Both the position numbers and the translations under genes were made by a program. DNA of 64,000 bases from NCBI GenBank assembly GCA_947471745.1, contig CANJKZ010000084.1, positions 2,216,501 through 2,280,500 on the forward strand, written 5' to 3'. Shown here one piece after another: positions 50,159-62,343 of the stretch. The DNA comes from Closterium sp. Naga37s-1. Taxonomy: Eukaryota; Streptophyta; Zygnematophyceae; Desmidiales; Closteriaceae. Under the pieces are notes generated by a model. That model did not search any database. It was not told the origin of the DNA and was given only the letters and a program-made list of their open reading frames with translations. How positions within the stretch are numbered: position 1 is the stretch's first letter; every line of letters starts with the position of its first letter.

Positions 50159-53100
50159 TCAGTTCAAAGCCATTCCAGCCAGCTTGCAACACTTCCAATG
50201 CTGCTGCTCCACCAGCCTCTTGGTCATCATGTCAGCTGGCTGCCCCGTTGTCTTTACGTAGCGCAACCCAACTTCACCCGCGGCCACCATGCTCCTCATC
50301 CAATGCCACTTCAACCTCATCTGCTTGGTGAGGCCATGCAACATAGGGTTCTTAGCAGTAGCAATGGCACCTTGGCTGTCACAGTAGAGTGGGGTAGGTC
50401 CTTGCTGCTCCTCCCCCAATTCAGCCAACAAACGCCACTGCCACACAATCTCCCGTACGACACGGAAGAGTGCCAAGTACTCGGACTCCACCGAGCTCAA
50501 TGCTTGATCCACCTGCTTCTTGCTCTCCCAAGCAATTGGGCCTCCACCAACACAGCAAATGAACCCTCCAACACTTGTCATGTCCTTTGGTTCCGATGCA
50601 TAAGAAGCATCCAAGAATGCGGTGAGGAACAAACGCCCGGGTTCAACACCATCCGCGCCCTTTTGGCGCCTTTGCGCCACCGCCGAGTATTGCAGCCCAA
50701 CCGTCGGTGTTTGGCCAAGATTCTTGGCCACCCTCATTCCACCTGCTACCTGCTCCTCATTAGGGCATTGAACAACCCTAGCCAACTGTCCAATTGCAAG
50801 GGTGGCGTCCGGTCGGGTGTTTACCGCCGCATACATGAGGCTGCCCACGAACGAGTGAAAACGGCGCCTCTCCTCTTCACCAACGCTCTCCTCCTCTGGT
50901 CCCTTCACACACTTGAACCCAGAGGGAAAGGGTGTAGCCACATGGCCTTCACTCTGCCCAAAGTTGGCAGCCAATGCCTCCAGGTACTTCCGTTAATGCA
51001 CCCGCATGCACCGCTTCTCCACATCGCGTTCAATGTGAAGCCCAAGGTAGAAGTTGATGTCACAAATGGCCTTACACTTGAACTTGTCATGAAGCTTCAG
51101 CATCACCTCCTTGACAAGGTCAGAGGAGGGTGAGAAGATGAGGATGTCATCCACGTACACCACCATGAAGCTCCTCTGCTCCCCCTCGCCAAGCATGAAC
51201 AATGAGTGATCGGCCGTTGAGGGAGTGAAGCCGATCTCCTCCAAAACTCCTCGAAGCTTCAAGTACCACTGCCTAGGGGCCTGCTTTAGTCCATAAAGGG
51301 CCTTCTTCAACTTCAAAACTCTGCCACTACCATCATCAAACCCCTCTGGCTGCGCCATGAAAATCTCTTCTTCGAGAATGCCGTTGAGGAACGTGGTTGT
51401 CACGTCCATTTGTTTCACCACCCATCCTTTGATGGCAGCACCCGCAAGTAGGGTTCTCAGCGTCGTCGGCTTCACCACAGGAGCAAACAACTCCTTATAG
51501 TCCACCTTTTCCTTCTACTGGTACTTCTTGGCCACAAGCCTAGACTTGTAGCGCTCGATTTTGCCGTCGGCGTCGGACTTGATCTTGAAGAGCCACTTGG
51601 ACGTAATCGCCTTACGCCCCTCCGGTAGCTCCACCAATTCCCATGTGCCGTTCTCGTCAATGCTCTTCAGCTCACTCTCCATTGCCTTCTTCCACTCCTC
51701 AGCATCACTACTCTCCAAGGCCTCCTTGAGAGTTGCTGGTTCCCCCGGCATCTCCACCGGAGAGAAGAACGCGAAGGCACACTCGTCGTAGTCACTCTCC
51801 TCGCCATCTCCAACTATAAGTGCCGCTCCGGCCAGAGCTGACTTGGCTGGCTTTCCCAATGCATCATAGGTCAGCCTATTAGGGGCTTGAATTCTCCTCT
51901 TTCCCCTTCCTTCCTCCTCAGCTGCAGGGACATGAAGGCTCTCATGGCGTTGCTGCGGGGTGACTTGGATCCGACGAGCACTCGTAGTGCGAGAAGGAAG
52001 TGTCGGTGCACGCTCGCTCACTTGCTGCACCTCCTCCTCTTCTTCCTCCAGATCGTTGGCCTCCTCTCCCCATTCACAAGGGAAGATTTCCTTGTGGTGG
52101 TGCTGCTGCTGCCCAGCTCCAAGGGCAGCTCCACATGCTCCAAACTGGAACTCTTCACCTCCCCAAACCGCACGCCTATCTTCGCCTTCCAATCCTTATA
52201 CATCAGGCTCTCCATGAATTTGCAGTCCCTGCTCACCAAGAATTTCTTTGTGAATGGGTCCCAAAGAAGCCACCCCTTGCTGTTTTGAGCCACGCCCAAA
52301 TGCACAGCCCATATCGCCTTGGCACCGAGCTTGTTGTGTCGAAGATGCTTAGGTACGAGCGCCATGCACATGCACCCGAACACCCGAAGCATATACACCT
52401 TTGGCTTCCTTCCAATCCACTCCACATAGGGCACCCATTTGTCTGCTCCCACATGAGTCAAGGCTCTGGTCTTGGCCACACACGCGCTCCTCACTACATC
52501 AGGCCAGAAATAATCAGGTAGCCCGGCCTCAATGGGAAACCCGCGCGCCGTCTCCGTGATTGTCCGGTTCGCTCGCTCGGCGATGCCGTTCATTGCAGGG
52601 AAGTATGGCATGGTAAGGGAGTGCTTTATGCCATTCTTCTTCAGCCACAATGAGAAATCCTTGCTCAAGAAATCTCCCCCTCGATCGTGCGAATTGCCTT
52701 CAGTATCCGGTCTTGTTGCCGCTCCACCATCGGCAACCAATCGGTCTTCACCATTTCAGCCACGTCGCTCTTCTTGGACAGCACACACACCCAGGTCACG
52801 CGGGTGTAGACGTCAAAAATGGTGAGAAAGTACTCTGCTCCAGCTGCTCCAAGCTTCAAGGGGCCCACCACGTCCATCACCACCTCATCAAGTGGTGCCT
52901 TAGCCATTGCCTCCGAACTAGAGAACGGGTAACGGGTGAACTTGGCTAGCATGCACGTCGGGCAGCCAAGTACCTCATCGGGCTCCCCCTTCACACGTAT
53001 GCCAGCAACCATCTCATTCTTCACTAGCTGCTGCAAGATGGGCAGGGCCACATGCCCCATGCGCCGATGCAAGGTCAACCAATCACACTCTCCCGTAGCC

Positions 53101-54536
53101 GAAGTCGGATTGGAGAATGCCGCACTCGCAATAGTGCCCCACATGCTCTCTCCGTACTCCTCCTCCGCTGCTGCCTTGGGGTTCTCCTCATCCTTGTGCT
53201 GCTTGTGAGCTGCTGCACCAATCTCCTCGTGTTCACCGAGCTTGCTGGTCCCTCAAAGATTGCACTTCTTGGACTTAATCTCCTTAGCACGACCGTTTGC
53301 GCCATCGCCGCTACCAACCGCTTCACCCTTGGTGCTGATGCTTGCTGCCACTTGCCTCCTTAGGCATGGGGACCACAAGGATCTGCCACATCTCGTTGTA
53401 GACATCCCTATCCTCGTGAAGGTCCCAAAGAATCCGCTCGCCAAGCCTCGCGGTAGAGGTCTTAGCTCCCTTCGAGCTCGTGTCCATGCCGACCTTTTGC
53501 AACCGCTGCACGGAAATCAGGTTGGCAGCAAGGTTGGGCACCGAAAGTATGTTCTTGAGGCCCACCATCTTCCCATCAGCACCCTTGAACATGGCCTTGC
53601 CCATGCCTTTCACCTCTGCTTGCTGTCCTCACGAGGTGTCATGCTGTAGGTAGCGCCGCAATCGATCACCCAATAGTCCAGGGAGTATAGGGTCACCTTC
53701 CCCACAGCAGTAGGCTCCTCAAAGCTTTCATCCTTTTCTGGTGCAGCCGATGCTTGGGTCGACACAAAGAAGAATTGACCCGGAAAGTGATCGTCCATAG
53801 ACTCACTCTCGTTGTCACCGTTCTTCATATTTGCAGCACCACCTCCGCGACCGCCACGGCCTCCACGGCCTCTTCCTCTCCCCCCCTCTGCTCCTCTACC
53901 CTCTTGGCCTTGAGCAGGAGTCCATCCATCAGGGAGTTTGTAGCAATCACGTCACATATGTCCGCTATAGTGGCAAAAATGACACTCGCCGTCGAATCGT
54001 CCGTGACCGCGTCCATAGTTCTTGTTGTCATTGCCATAGCTGCCACTTCCGCGGCCTCCATTGTAGTTGCTGCCTCCAAAAATTTGTCCTCCTTGTCCTC
54101 TGCCCCTTCCACGACCATATCCCCGGCCGATGTTTGCTGCCCCGGCGCCATCCGAACCCGCCAACTACGGCGGCAGAAATCCTCTTGAAGGATCACTCGC
54201 TTCGCGTCTTCAAGCGAGAGGCGCGGCAAGTCATGATTGAGGTTGATGATGAGCGAGGACCATGACTCTGGAAGTAAGGCCAGCAACTTGGTATTCTTTA
54301 GGAGCTCACTGTAGTTCAAATCAGCTCCCTCAAGCCGCGTCAACAAGTCGAAGAATTTCTGCACCCCTTCTTCAACCGCTTCGTCTTCTTCAATTCGTAG
54401 TGCCGCCATTTGCCGTTCCAACACCACCGCTACCGCCGCTGTTGCAGGAGCATGTACACCCTTGAGAGCAGCCCATGCCTTTGGTCCCTTCTCTGGTTCA
54501 CGCTGGAATGGCTTGATGTGACGGATCTGGCTGCTC
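50159..54536 (-). pseudogene. Element K gag-pol polyprotein (several breaks)
   Basis: Minus-strand Gag (54536-53825) has LLTRLEGADLNYSELLKNTK and a Gly/Arg-rich end with a possible knuckle (CHFCHYSGHM, incomplete). The protease has DYWVIDCGATYSMT (Cys for Ser in D-S-G). GAG-pre-integrase and integrase (53144-52018) have WLTLHRRMGHVALP, VMDVVGPL, DRGGDFLSK and MNGIAERANR. Reverse transcriptase (51700-50993) has KQMDVTTTFLNG and VVYVDDILIF. RNase H has SSVESEYLALFRVVREIVW, ending at 50159. Breaks: TAG at 51515-51517 in place of a Gln, a stop near 50990, and frameshifts near 52680, 53250 and 53620. The Gag start and 5' LTR are lost at 54536. Confidence 0.9.
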
Positions 54537-54705
54537 CCTGTTGGTGCAACCCTACGGTTTGCATTCGGCTTGTTGTCCGTGTGCGTGCATGCGTGTGTGC
54601 GTGGAATGGTATGAGGGCATGAGATAATATATATTTCTTGCTTACAATAGTGTGTGAATGATGAGGCACGATTTTGAATGTGTGTGTCGAGTCAATAGCG
54701 AGTTA
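54537..54705 (+). repeat. Inverted start of a K-type LTR
   Basis: TGTTGGTGCAACCCTACGG and the following 150 bp match the reverse complement of 50119-49950. It is therefore in the opposite orientation to the gag sequences on either side of it. Confidence 0.88.
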
Positions 54706-54717
54706 TGGAGAAGCGAT

Positions 54718-55017
54718 GTTGATGATGAGCGAGGACCATGACTCTAGGAGTAAGGCCAGCCACTTGGTCTTCTTTTGGAGCTCACTGTAGTTCAAATCAG
54801 CTCCCTCAAGCCGCGTCAACAAGTCGAAGAATTTCTGCACCCCTTCTTCAACCGCTTCGTCTTCTTCAATTCTTAGTGCCGCCATTTGCTGTTCCAACAC
54901 CACCGCTACCGCCGCTGTTGCAGGAGCGTGTACACCCTTGAGAGCAGCCCATGCCTTTGGTCCCTTCTCTGGTTCACGCTGGAATGGCTTGATGTGACGG
55001 ATCTGGCTGCTCCCCAA
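54718..55017 (-). pseudogene. K-family gag fragment (left palindrome arm)
   Basis: Minus-strand Gag N-terminus from MGSSQIRHIKPFQREPEKGP to LLESWSSLIIN. It repeats 54245-54530 in the same orientation, with the inverted LTR piece between them. Confidence 0.88.
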
Positions 55018-55032
55018 CGCTTGCCCAAGTAG

Positions 55033-55556
55033 TGTTAGAGACTAAGGACGGAGTCTATGAAGATTAAGGGCCGAAATATCTTAAAATCGTCAACTATAGT
55101 TCTGGACAGAAAAGTAGTCGTCACAAGAAACATTGTTGACGGAAGGTCCACTGTTAGAATTGTCTCAAACTCGAGTATGTTGTAGCCCTTGACCGTGGCT
55201 ATCGTTCCCAATTTGAACAATATCAAAATATGTATTATAGCTTGAGTTATGAATTTCGGCGCACTAGGGGGTATGCTGCCATAGAAACTTAACTCAATCA
55301 CATAGTTGTCTCACAAGTTCACACAAGAAAATTGGAGTAGCAATTGAACCAGGTAGGAGGGGATGAGGAGGACGAGATGGAAGCTCCCAAGGGAGTCCCC
55401 AACCAAGGAAACCCCATACCACACAATTCCCTTCTCTATAGGCACCCCAACTTTTGACATTTGTCACTTTCCCAACTCATGCCATCCACCTCACCCAACT
55501 TGGCCACACTTGCCAACCTGGTTTGGCTTCTCCCAACCACATGGCATCATCTACAG
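55033..55556 (-). repeat. Partial L/D-type LTR, left arm
   Basis: TGTTAGAGACTAAGGACGG to CATCATCTACAGTGATGGTG. It matches the LTRs at 18807, 25310 and 61508 (reverse), then folds back. Confidence 0.88.
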
Positions 55557-55562
55557 TGATGG

Positions 55563-56079
55563 TGATGCCAAGTGGTTGGGAGAAGCCAAACCAGGTTGGC
55601 AAGTGTGGCCAAGTTGGGTGAGGTGGATGGCATGAGTTGGGAAAGTGACAAATGTCAAAAGTTGGGGTGCCTATAGAGAGGGGAATTGTGTGGTATGGGG
55701 TTTCCTTGGTTGGGAACTCCCTTGGGAGCTTCCCTCTCGTCCTCCTCATCCCCTCCTACCTGGTTCAATTGCTACTCCAACTTTCTTGTGTGAACTTGTG
55801 AGACAACGATGTGATTGAGTTAAGTTTCTATGGCAGCATACCCCCTAGTGCGCCGAAATTCATAACTCAAGCTATAATACATATTTTGATATTGTTCAAA
55901 TTGGGAACGATAGCCACGGTCAAGGGCTACAACATACTCGAGTTTGAGACAATTCTAACAGTGGACCTTCCGTCAACAATGTTTCTTGTGACGACTACTT
56001 TTCTGTCCAGTACTATAGTTGACGATTTTAAGATATTTCGGCCCTTAATCTTCATAGACTCCGTCCTTAGTCTCTAACA
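55563..56079 (+). repeat. Partial L/D-type LTR, right arm
   Basis: Mirror of the left arm, ending ..CTTAGTCTCTAACA at 56079. 55563-56855 as a whole is also a direct repeat of 61827-63119. Confidence 0.9.
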
Positions 56080-56094
56080 CTACTTGGGCAAGCG

Positions 56095-56862
56095 TTGGGG
56101 AGCAGCCAGATCCGTCACATCAAGCCATTCCAGCGTGAACCAGAGAAGGGACCAAAGGCATGGGCTGCTCTCAAGGGTGTACACGCTCCTGCAACAGCGG
56201 CGGTAGCGGTGGTGTTGGAACAGCAAATGGCGGCACTAAGAATTGAAGAAGACGAAGCGGTTGAAGAAGGGGTGCAGAAATTCTTCGACTTGTTGACGCG
56301 GCTTGAGGGAGCTGATTTGAACTACAGTGAGCTCCAAAAGAAGACCAAGTGGCTGGCCTTACTCCTAGAGTCATGGTCCTCGCTCATCATCAACCTCAAT
56401 CGTGACTTGCCCCGCCTCTCGCTTGAAGAAGTGCAATCTTGGAGGGACCAGCAAGCTCGGTGAACACGAGGAGAGTGGTGCAGCAGCCAAGAAGCAGCAC
56501 AAGGATGAGGAGAACCCAAAGGCAGCAGCGGAGGAGGAGTACGGAGAGAACATGTGGGGCACTATTGCGAGTGCGGCATTCTCCAATCCGACTTCGGCTA
56601 TGGGGGAGTGTGATTGGCTCACCTTGCATCGGCAAATGGGGCATGTGGCCCTGCCCATATTGCAGAAGCTAGTGAAGAATGAGATGGTTGCTGGCATACG
56701 TGTGAAGGGGGAGCCCGATGAGGTACTTGGCTGCCCGACGTGCATGCAAGCCAAGTTCACCCGTTACCCGTTCTCTAGTTCAGAGGCAACGGCTAAGGCA
56801 CCACTTGATGAGGTGGTGATGGACGTGGTGGGCCCCCTGAAGCTTGGAGCTGCTGCTGCTGG
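56095..56862 (+). pseudogene. K-family gag-integrase deletion derivative, copy 1
   Basis: Gag runs from MGSSQIRHIKPFQREPEKGP to LNRDLPRLSLEE and is joined near 56425 to the segment just before GAG-pre-integrase (KKCNLGGTSKLGEHEESG), skipping about 0.9 kb of gag and protease present in element K. Translation of the second part continues WLTLHRQMGHVALP and VMDVVGPLKLGAA, then stops where an L-type LTR end begins. Confidence 0.88.
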
Positions 56863-56955
56863 TGTGACGACTACTTTTCTGTCCAGAATTTTAGTTGACG
56901 ATTTTAAGATATTTCGGCCCTTAATCTTCATAGACTCCGTCCTTAGTCTCTAACA
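56863..56955 (+). repeat. Truncated 5' LTR of element L
   Basis: The last 93 bp of the LTR (TGTGACGACTACTTTTCTG .. CTCTAACA), equal to the end of 61508-62343. Its first 740 bp were lost at the fusion with the gag-integrase derivative. Confidence 0.92.
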
Positions 56956-56957
56956 AG

Positions 56958-56969
56958 TGGTATCAGAGC
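56958..56969 (+). other. Primer binding site of element L
   Basis: TGGTATCAGAGC, a perfect initiator tRNA-Met-type site, two bases after the LTR. Confidence 0.92.
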
Positions 56970-57190
56970 TGATTAAGGAATTTGTGGAGAGTCTACTGAA
57001 GTGTGAAGACCCTCCTAGACCCACCATGGCCTGTGGGCGTGCCTAAGTGGAGTTCTGGAGGTTGCATGTGACTTCCGCTAAGGGGAAACTCTGCCGAAAT
57101 TTCGTTGGCGCCGACACTTGTGGAAATTGAGTGGGACTTCGGTGTGGACAGCTAAGGGGGAGCTGGAACCTGTGTTTGGGAGCAGAGGAA

Positions 57191-60100
57191 ATGGGTCACG
57201 GAAGTGGAGATGCAGCTGAGAAGAGAAATGAGCCGCCACCATCCAAGATCTAGGCATTGGATGGCTCAAACTATGAGGAATTCAAGCGCTACAAGCTGCT
57301 GAAACTTGCGATGGGTGAAGAGAAGATGCCGGAAGAAGGAGATGCCCGCGATCGGTGGATTGAGAAGAGTGCAGTGCTGTACGACCTAATCCTTCAATTG
57401 GTCAACAACGACATGTTCCAACACATCAAGGATTTGGTGGAGTTGGATGATTCCGGACCAAAGGCGTGGAAGCTACTACGCGACGTGAGTCAGCCCAACA
57501 CGTTGTCAATGGTGATTCTGTTGGAGAAGGAGCTGGCTGCCCTCTCCATGCGACCGGGCGATGATGTGAAGCCGGTCCTTGACAAGATCAAGGACACCTA
57601 TGTGAGGATGGCAGCGGCGGGCAGCAATGTGTTGCAGATGCAGCGGTGCACCAAGATCATCTCGGAGCTCGACAACTCATGGGACAACCTCATCCCCACC
57701 CTCAACACTCAGCAGGACCAGTGGACACCTGAGTGGCTACGGCAGCAGATTCTGCAGGAGGAATTCTGCAGGCGCCACACGGGTGGTGGTGCTGCCAACA
57801 AAACTGCTGAGGGGTATGGAGCTGCAGGAGGCAGCAGAGGAAGAGGGGGAGGGAGAGGCCGAGGCCGTGGGAGAGGCTTTGGCAGAGGGAGAGGCGGAGG
57901 TGACTATAACGAGGGGCATTGGAGCTCTGGTGGCAGGGGGAGTACCCAAATGGAGGGAGCGTGCTGGTACTGCAAGAAGGCTGGACACCCGTGGTTCCAG
58001 TGTTTCAGCCGGCCTGAGGGATGGGCACCCCCAGGCAAGAAGCCGCAAGTGGTGAACGTGCACGAGGTGGCACTGTGCAAGGTTCAGGTGCACAAGGTGA
58101 TGGTGCACATGGTAAAGCCGACCCTGGGATGTTCCTCATGGTTGAGGATGTGAAAGGGAGTGAGGGTGATGTGGGCTCAGTTGGGAAGGTTGTGATGCAC
58201 CCCCTCACTCACTGGGTGATAGATTCAGGTTGCACAAGTCACATGACCCCACGGGCAGATTTGCTTGACGAGGTAAAGCCCCCCGGAAAGATTAAGTTTG
58301 TGGCTGCCGCTTCAGGTGCTTTGCTCCCTGTGATTGGTGTTGGGAATGCCAAGGTAATGGGAGCCAATTGGGGGCTTGTGGGGCTGGGGAATATGCTGTT
58401 GGTTGAAGGCTTGTCCGCTAACCTTCTTTCTGTGCGCCGGCTGCAGAAGAGCAAGGCTAAAGTTAACTTCGGCAAAGGCAACTGCAAGAGGAGAGGAGAC
58501 TGCACCATCTGATGGGGCTCTGGATGCAGTCAAAAAGGTGCAGCAGCCACAGCAGCCACATGGTGAGGTGCTTGCTGGTGTGGATGCGACAGCTGCATGG
58601 GCAAAGGCTTCATCTGGGAGTGGTGAGGCTGATTGGGAAACGTGGCACGAGAGGCTGTGTCATGTGAATTTTCCTATGCTGCAGAAGTTGGTGAAGGATG
58701 GGAGCTTGAAGGGGTTGGAGGTGAAAGGGGCAGTGAAGGAGATTGGGAGCTGCCCTACATGCCTTGAGACCAAGTTCACAAAGTTTCCCTTCAGCAGCGG
58801 CACGGGACCAACCAAGGCCCCGCTCGCGCTAGTGCACATGGATGTGGTGGGCCCTATGAGGGCCCCTTCTCTCTCGGGCAGCCGCTACTTCTTAACCATT
58901 GTGGATGACCACACACGTGCGGTGTGGGTGTACCCTCTCAAGACTAATAGGGAAGTGGCAGCGGCTGTTCTTAAGGAGTGGATGCCGAGAGCTCAAAGGG
59001 AGAGCGGACACAAGGTGAAGGTGATCCGCACTGACAACGGGGGAGAATTCATTGGCGCTGATTTTGAGGCGGTGCTGAAGAAGAAGGGGATCCAGCATCA
59101 GCTCACGGTGCCCTACAACCCTCAGCAGAACGGCGTGGCTGAGCGCTTCAACCGGACCCTGCAGGAAGGTGCTCGCACTCTCCTTGGGCGTGCAGGGCTG
59201 CCGGATCCGTTTTGGGTGACTGCACTGCAGCAGGTCGCCCTTGTGAAGAACAGGGTGTTGGCGACTGTGGGGGACAAGCAGTGGGTCCCCTTCATCAAGT
59301 GGTATGGGAGTGCACCAGCAGTCAACATGCTGAGAGCCTACGGCTGCATGGTGGTGTTTCATGTGCCTAAGGAGAAGAGGGGAAAGTTGGAGGCTTCTGG
59401 GAGATGGGGAGTACACTTGGGGCTTGCTAAGGATCATAAGGGCTGGTTGATATGGGATTTGACCAGCTAGCAGCTGACTGTGTCAAGGGATGTGAAGTTC
59501 CTTGAGTCCTTGTACTACAAGGAGTGGAAGCAGCAGCAGCAAAAGCTTCCTACTACACCACTAATCATTGAGGCCGATGAGGTGCAGCGGCCTTCGAGGC
59601 AAGTGCAGGTCACTGTCTCAGATGAGGAGATCTCTGGGGTGACTGAGGATGGGGGAGAACCTGAGGTGGAGGAGCAGCAGCAGCAGCAGCAGCAAGATGC
59701 TCCACCACATACCCAATGTCCGCCAGACCGTCATAGGAGGGATGTGTGCCCTCCTAACAGGCTGACCTATCCTAGTTTTGGAAAGCCAAAGGTGGTACGA
59801 ACTGGGAGTGTGGCTGAGCAATGTGATGAAGATGAGATAGCACACTGCTACTGGGCAGCCGTCCCTGAGCCCAAGACGCTAGCTGAGGCCTTGAGTGGGC
59901 CCGATGCTGAGAAGTGGAAGCAGAGTGTGAAGGAGGAGTATGACTCTCTGCTAGAGAATGAAACATGGGAGTTGTGTGAGCTGCCTCCTGGGAAGAAGGC
60001 AATCTCTTCGAAGCTGATCTTCAGGCACAAGTATGGACCTGATGGGGAGCTCACCCGCTACAAGTCAAGGCTTGTGGCTAAGGGGTTCCACCAGACAACG

Positions 60101-61450
60101 GGGAAGGACTTTGATGAGATCTTTGCTCCTTTGGGGAAAGGGACTACACTAAGGGTGATGTTGGGAACGGCTGCAAACCGTGGATGGAGGATCAAGCAGA
60201 TGGAAATCACAACTGCTTTCCTCAATGGGATCATCCTAGAGGAGCTGTACATGCTGCAGCCTGAGGGGTTGGATGATGGGAGTGGCAGAGTGTGCAGGCT
60301 CAAGAAGGCCATCTATGGCCTGAAGCAGGCTCCTCGCGCATGGTACCACAAGCTGGAGGAGACACTGCTGGCTGGGGGTTTCAAGAAGAGCGAGTGTGAT
60401 CACAGCTTGTTCTTGCTGCAAGAGAAGGAGCAGTTCCTCATGCTCCTCGTGTATGTGGATGACATCCGTCTCTTCTCTGAGTCGTCTGCAATGATTGAGC
60501 GTGTGGAGGAGATGCTGGAGATGCAGTTCAAGTGCTCGAACATGGGAGATGTCAAGTATTACCTTGGGATGCATGTGGAGAGAGACCTTGACAAGGGAGT
60601 GTTGAGGTTGCACCAGAGGAAGTACTGTGAGGGGCTGGCTGAGAAGTATGGGCTGCAAGATGGAGGAAAGCCAGCCACCCCACTACCTTCGGGTTTCACT
60701 GTGGAGCCCTGTGCTGATTAGGAGGTGGTGGGTGAGAGTGACAGGAAGCTGTTTCATTCCATGGTGGGGGCACTCAACTATGCGGCAAACAACACGCGGC
60801 CTGACATTGCCTTTGCTACATCCAGGCTTGCTAGTGTGGTCTCACGCCCCAGTCATGAGCAGCTAGAAGCAGCCAAGAGGTTGGTCCGCTATGTGAGTGC
60901 TACAGCATCTGTGGGTTTGGAGTACAGTGCTGTGCGACAAAGGCAGCAACGGGGTGCTGCTGATTTGGGCAAGGGGGAGATGCTCTTGACTTGCTACACC
61001 GACGCTAGATTCAACTCAGTGAAGGCGGATGGCACCAGCATTGGAGGCTATGTGTGCCTGTTTGGAGGTGGTGCAGTGAGCTGGCGCAGCAAGAAGCAGA
61101 ACGAGGTGGGGCTGTCCTCGTGTGAGACTGAGTACATGGCCCTTCATCATGGGGTGAAGGAGGTGGTGTGGCTGAGGCGTTTGTTGGAGGAGATCGGAGT
61201 GTGCCAGAGGGAGCCGAGAGTAATGTTTTGTGACAATGAGTCGGCTGTGAAGCTTGCAAAGAATGCATGTCTTCATGGCCTGACAAAGCACATCAGGCCA
61301 AAGTGGCACTGGGTGAGGAGGCTCCTGGACAAGGAAGTGCGGTTGGAGATAGTGAAGACCCAGCAGCAGGCGGCAGACATTCTCACCAAGCGCCTGGCTG
61401 AAAATGAGCATTGGAAGGGGATGAAGCTTGCTGGAATGAGTGTGCATTGA
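57191..61450 (+). pseudogene. Element L gag-pol polyprotein (few breaks)
   Basis: Gag starts at ATG 57191 (MGHGSGDAAEKRNEPPP) with a TAG just before ALDGSNYEE. It is followed by the Gag core, an RG-rich tail and knuckle CWYCKKAGHPWFQC. A frameshift near 58040 precedes the protease (HWVIDSGCTSHM). A deletion near 58470 shifts frame again. From 58480 to 61450 one frame holds GAG-pre-integrase (WETWHERLCHVNFPML), integrase (HMDVVGPM, RTDNGGEFIG, QQNGVAERFNR, so DDE is complete), reverse transcriptase (LVYVDDIRLF) and RNase H (SSCETEYMALHHG, ending AGMSVH). Two ambers interrupt it: 59468-59470 (CAG in element D) and 60719-60721 (GAG in relatives). Closest relative: element D. Confidence 0.93.
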
Positions 61451-61494
61451 GGGTGCATGCTTGAGCTATGGCATGTGGGATGATGGTAGGCAGC

Positions 61495-61507
61495 CAGAGG
61501 GGGAGTT
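61495..61507 (+). other. Polypurine tract of element L
   Basis: AGAGGGGGAGTT immediately before the 3' LTR start TGTTATGTGATG. Confidence 0.88.
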
Positions 61508-62343
61508 TGTTATGTGATGATATCATTTGCATTCACGTCTGTCTGCCTCCCATCATATGTTCGTGTGTTGCATGCGTGTGCAAGACGTGGTGTTTGGTGT
61601 TTTTTGGATTTTCTGAGTGTGCGTGAGTGTTATTTGATATCTGAATTGACTCCTCTGCTTGAGAGCATTCTGACGAACCGAGAATCGCCTTGATCGGAGC
61701 AAGAACGAGAAAGTTATGATCGTTCGAAGTTTTGATTGAGATGCGGCGACTATGGGAATTTGCGGGTTGACTCAATATGGGGAACAGACTTTTGGGGGTT
61801 GGGAAATTCGTCACCATCACTGTAGATGATGCCAAGTGGTTGGGAGAAGCCAAACCAGGTTGGCAAGTGTGGCCAAGTTGGGTGAGGTGGATGGCATGAG
61901 TTGGGAAAGTGACAAATGTCAAAAGTTGGGGTGCCTATAGAGAGGGGAATTGTGTGGTATGGGGTTTCCTTGGTTGGGAACTCCCTTGGGAGCTTCCCTC
62001 TCGTCCTCCTCATCCCCTCCTACCTGGTTCAATTGCTACTCCAACTTTCTTGTGTGAACTTGTGAGACAACTATGTGATTGAGTTAAGTTTCTATGGCAG
62101 CATACCCCCTAGTGCGCCGAAATTCATAACTCAAGCTATAATACATATTTTGATATTATTCAAATTGGGAACGATAGCCACGGTCAAGGGCTACAACATA
62201 CTCGAGTTTGAGACAATTCTAACAGTGGACCTTCCGTCAACAATGTTTCTTGTGACGACTACTTTTCTGTCCAGAACTATAGTTGACGATTTTAAGATAT
62301 TTCGGCCCTTAATCTTCATAGACTCCGTCCTTAGTCTCTAACA
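61508..62343 (+). repeat. 3' LTR of element L (836 bp), also 5' of element M
   Basis: TGTTATGTGATGATATC .. CTTAGTCTCTAACA. It matches the D LTRs. It is followed not by a normal primer site but by CTACTTGGGCAAGCGTTGGG and K-family gag. Confidence 0.92.

Larger units (their letters stand above)
54718..56394. repeat. Giant near-perfect palindrome (832-bp arms, 13-bp spacer)
   Basis: Arms 54718-55549 and 55563-56394 are inverted copies with a constant coordinate sum (111112) checked at both ends and at the LTR border, so there is no net indel. I see only scattered mismatches, roughly ten. Each arm holds part of a K-family Gag (MGSSQIRHIKPFQREPEKGP) fused to the end of an L-type LTR (..CTCTAACA). 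The spacer is 55550-55562. Confidence 0.95.
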
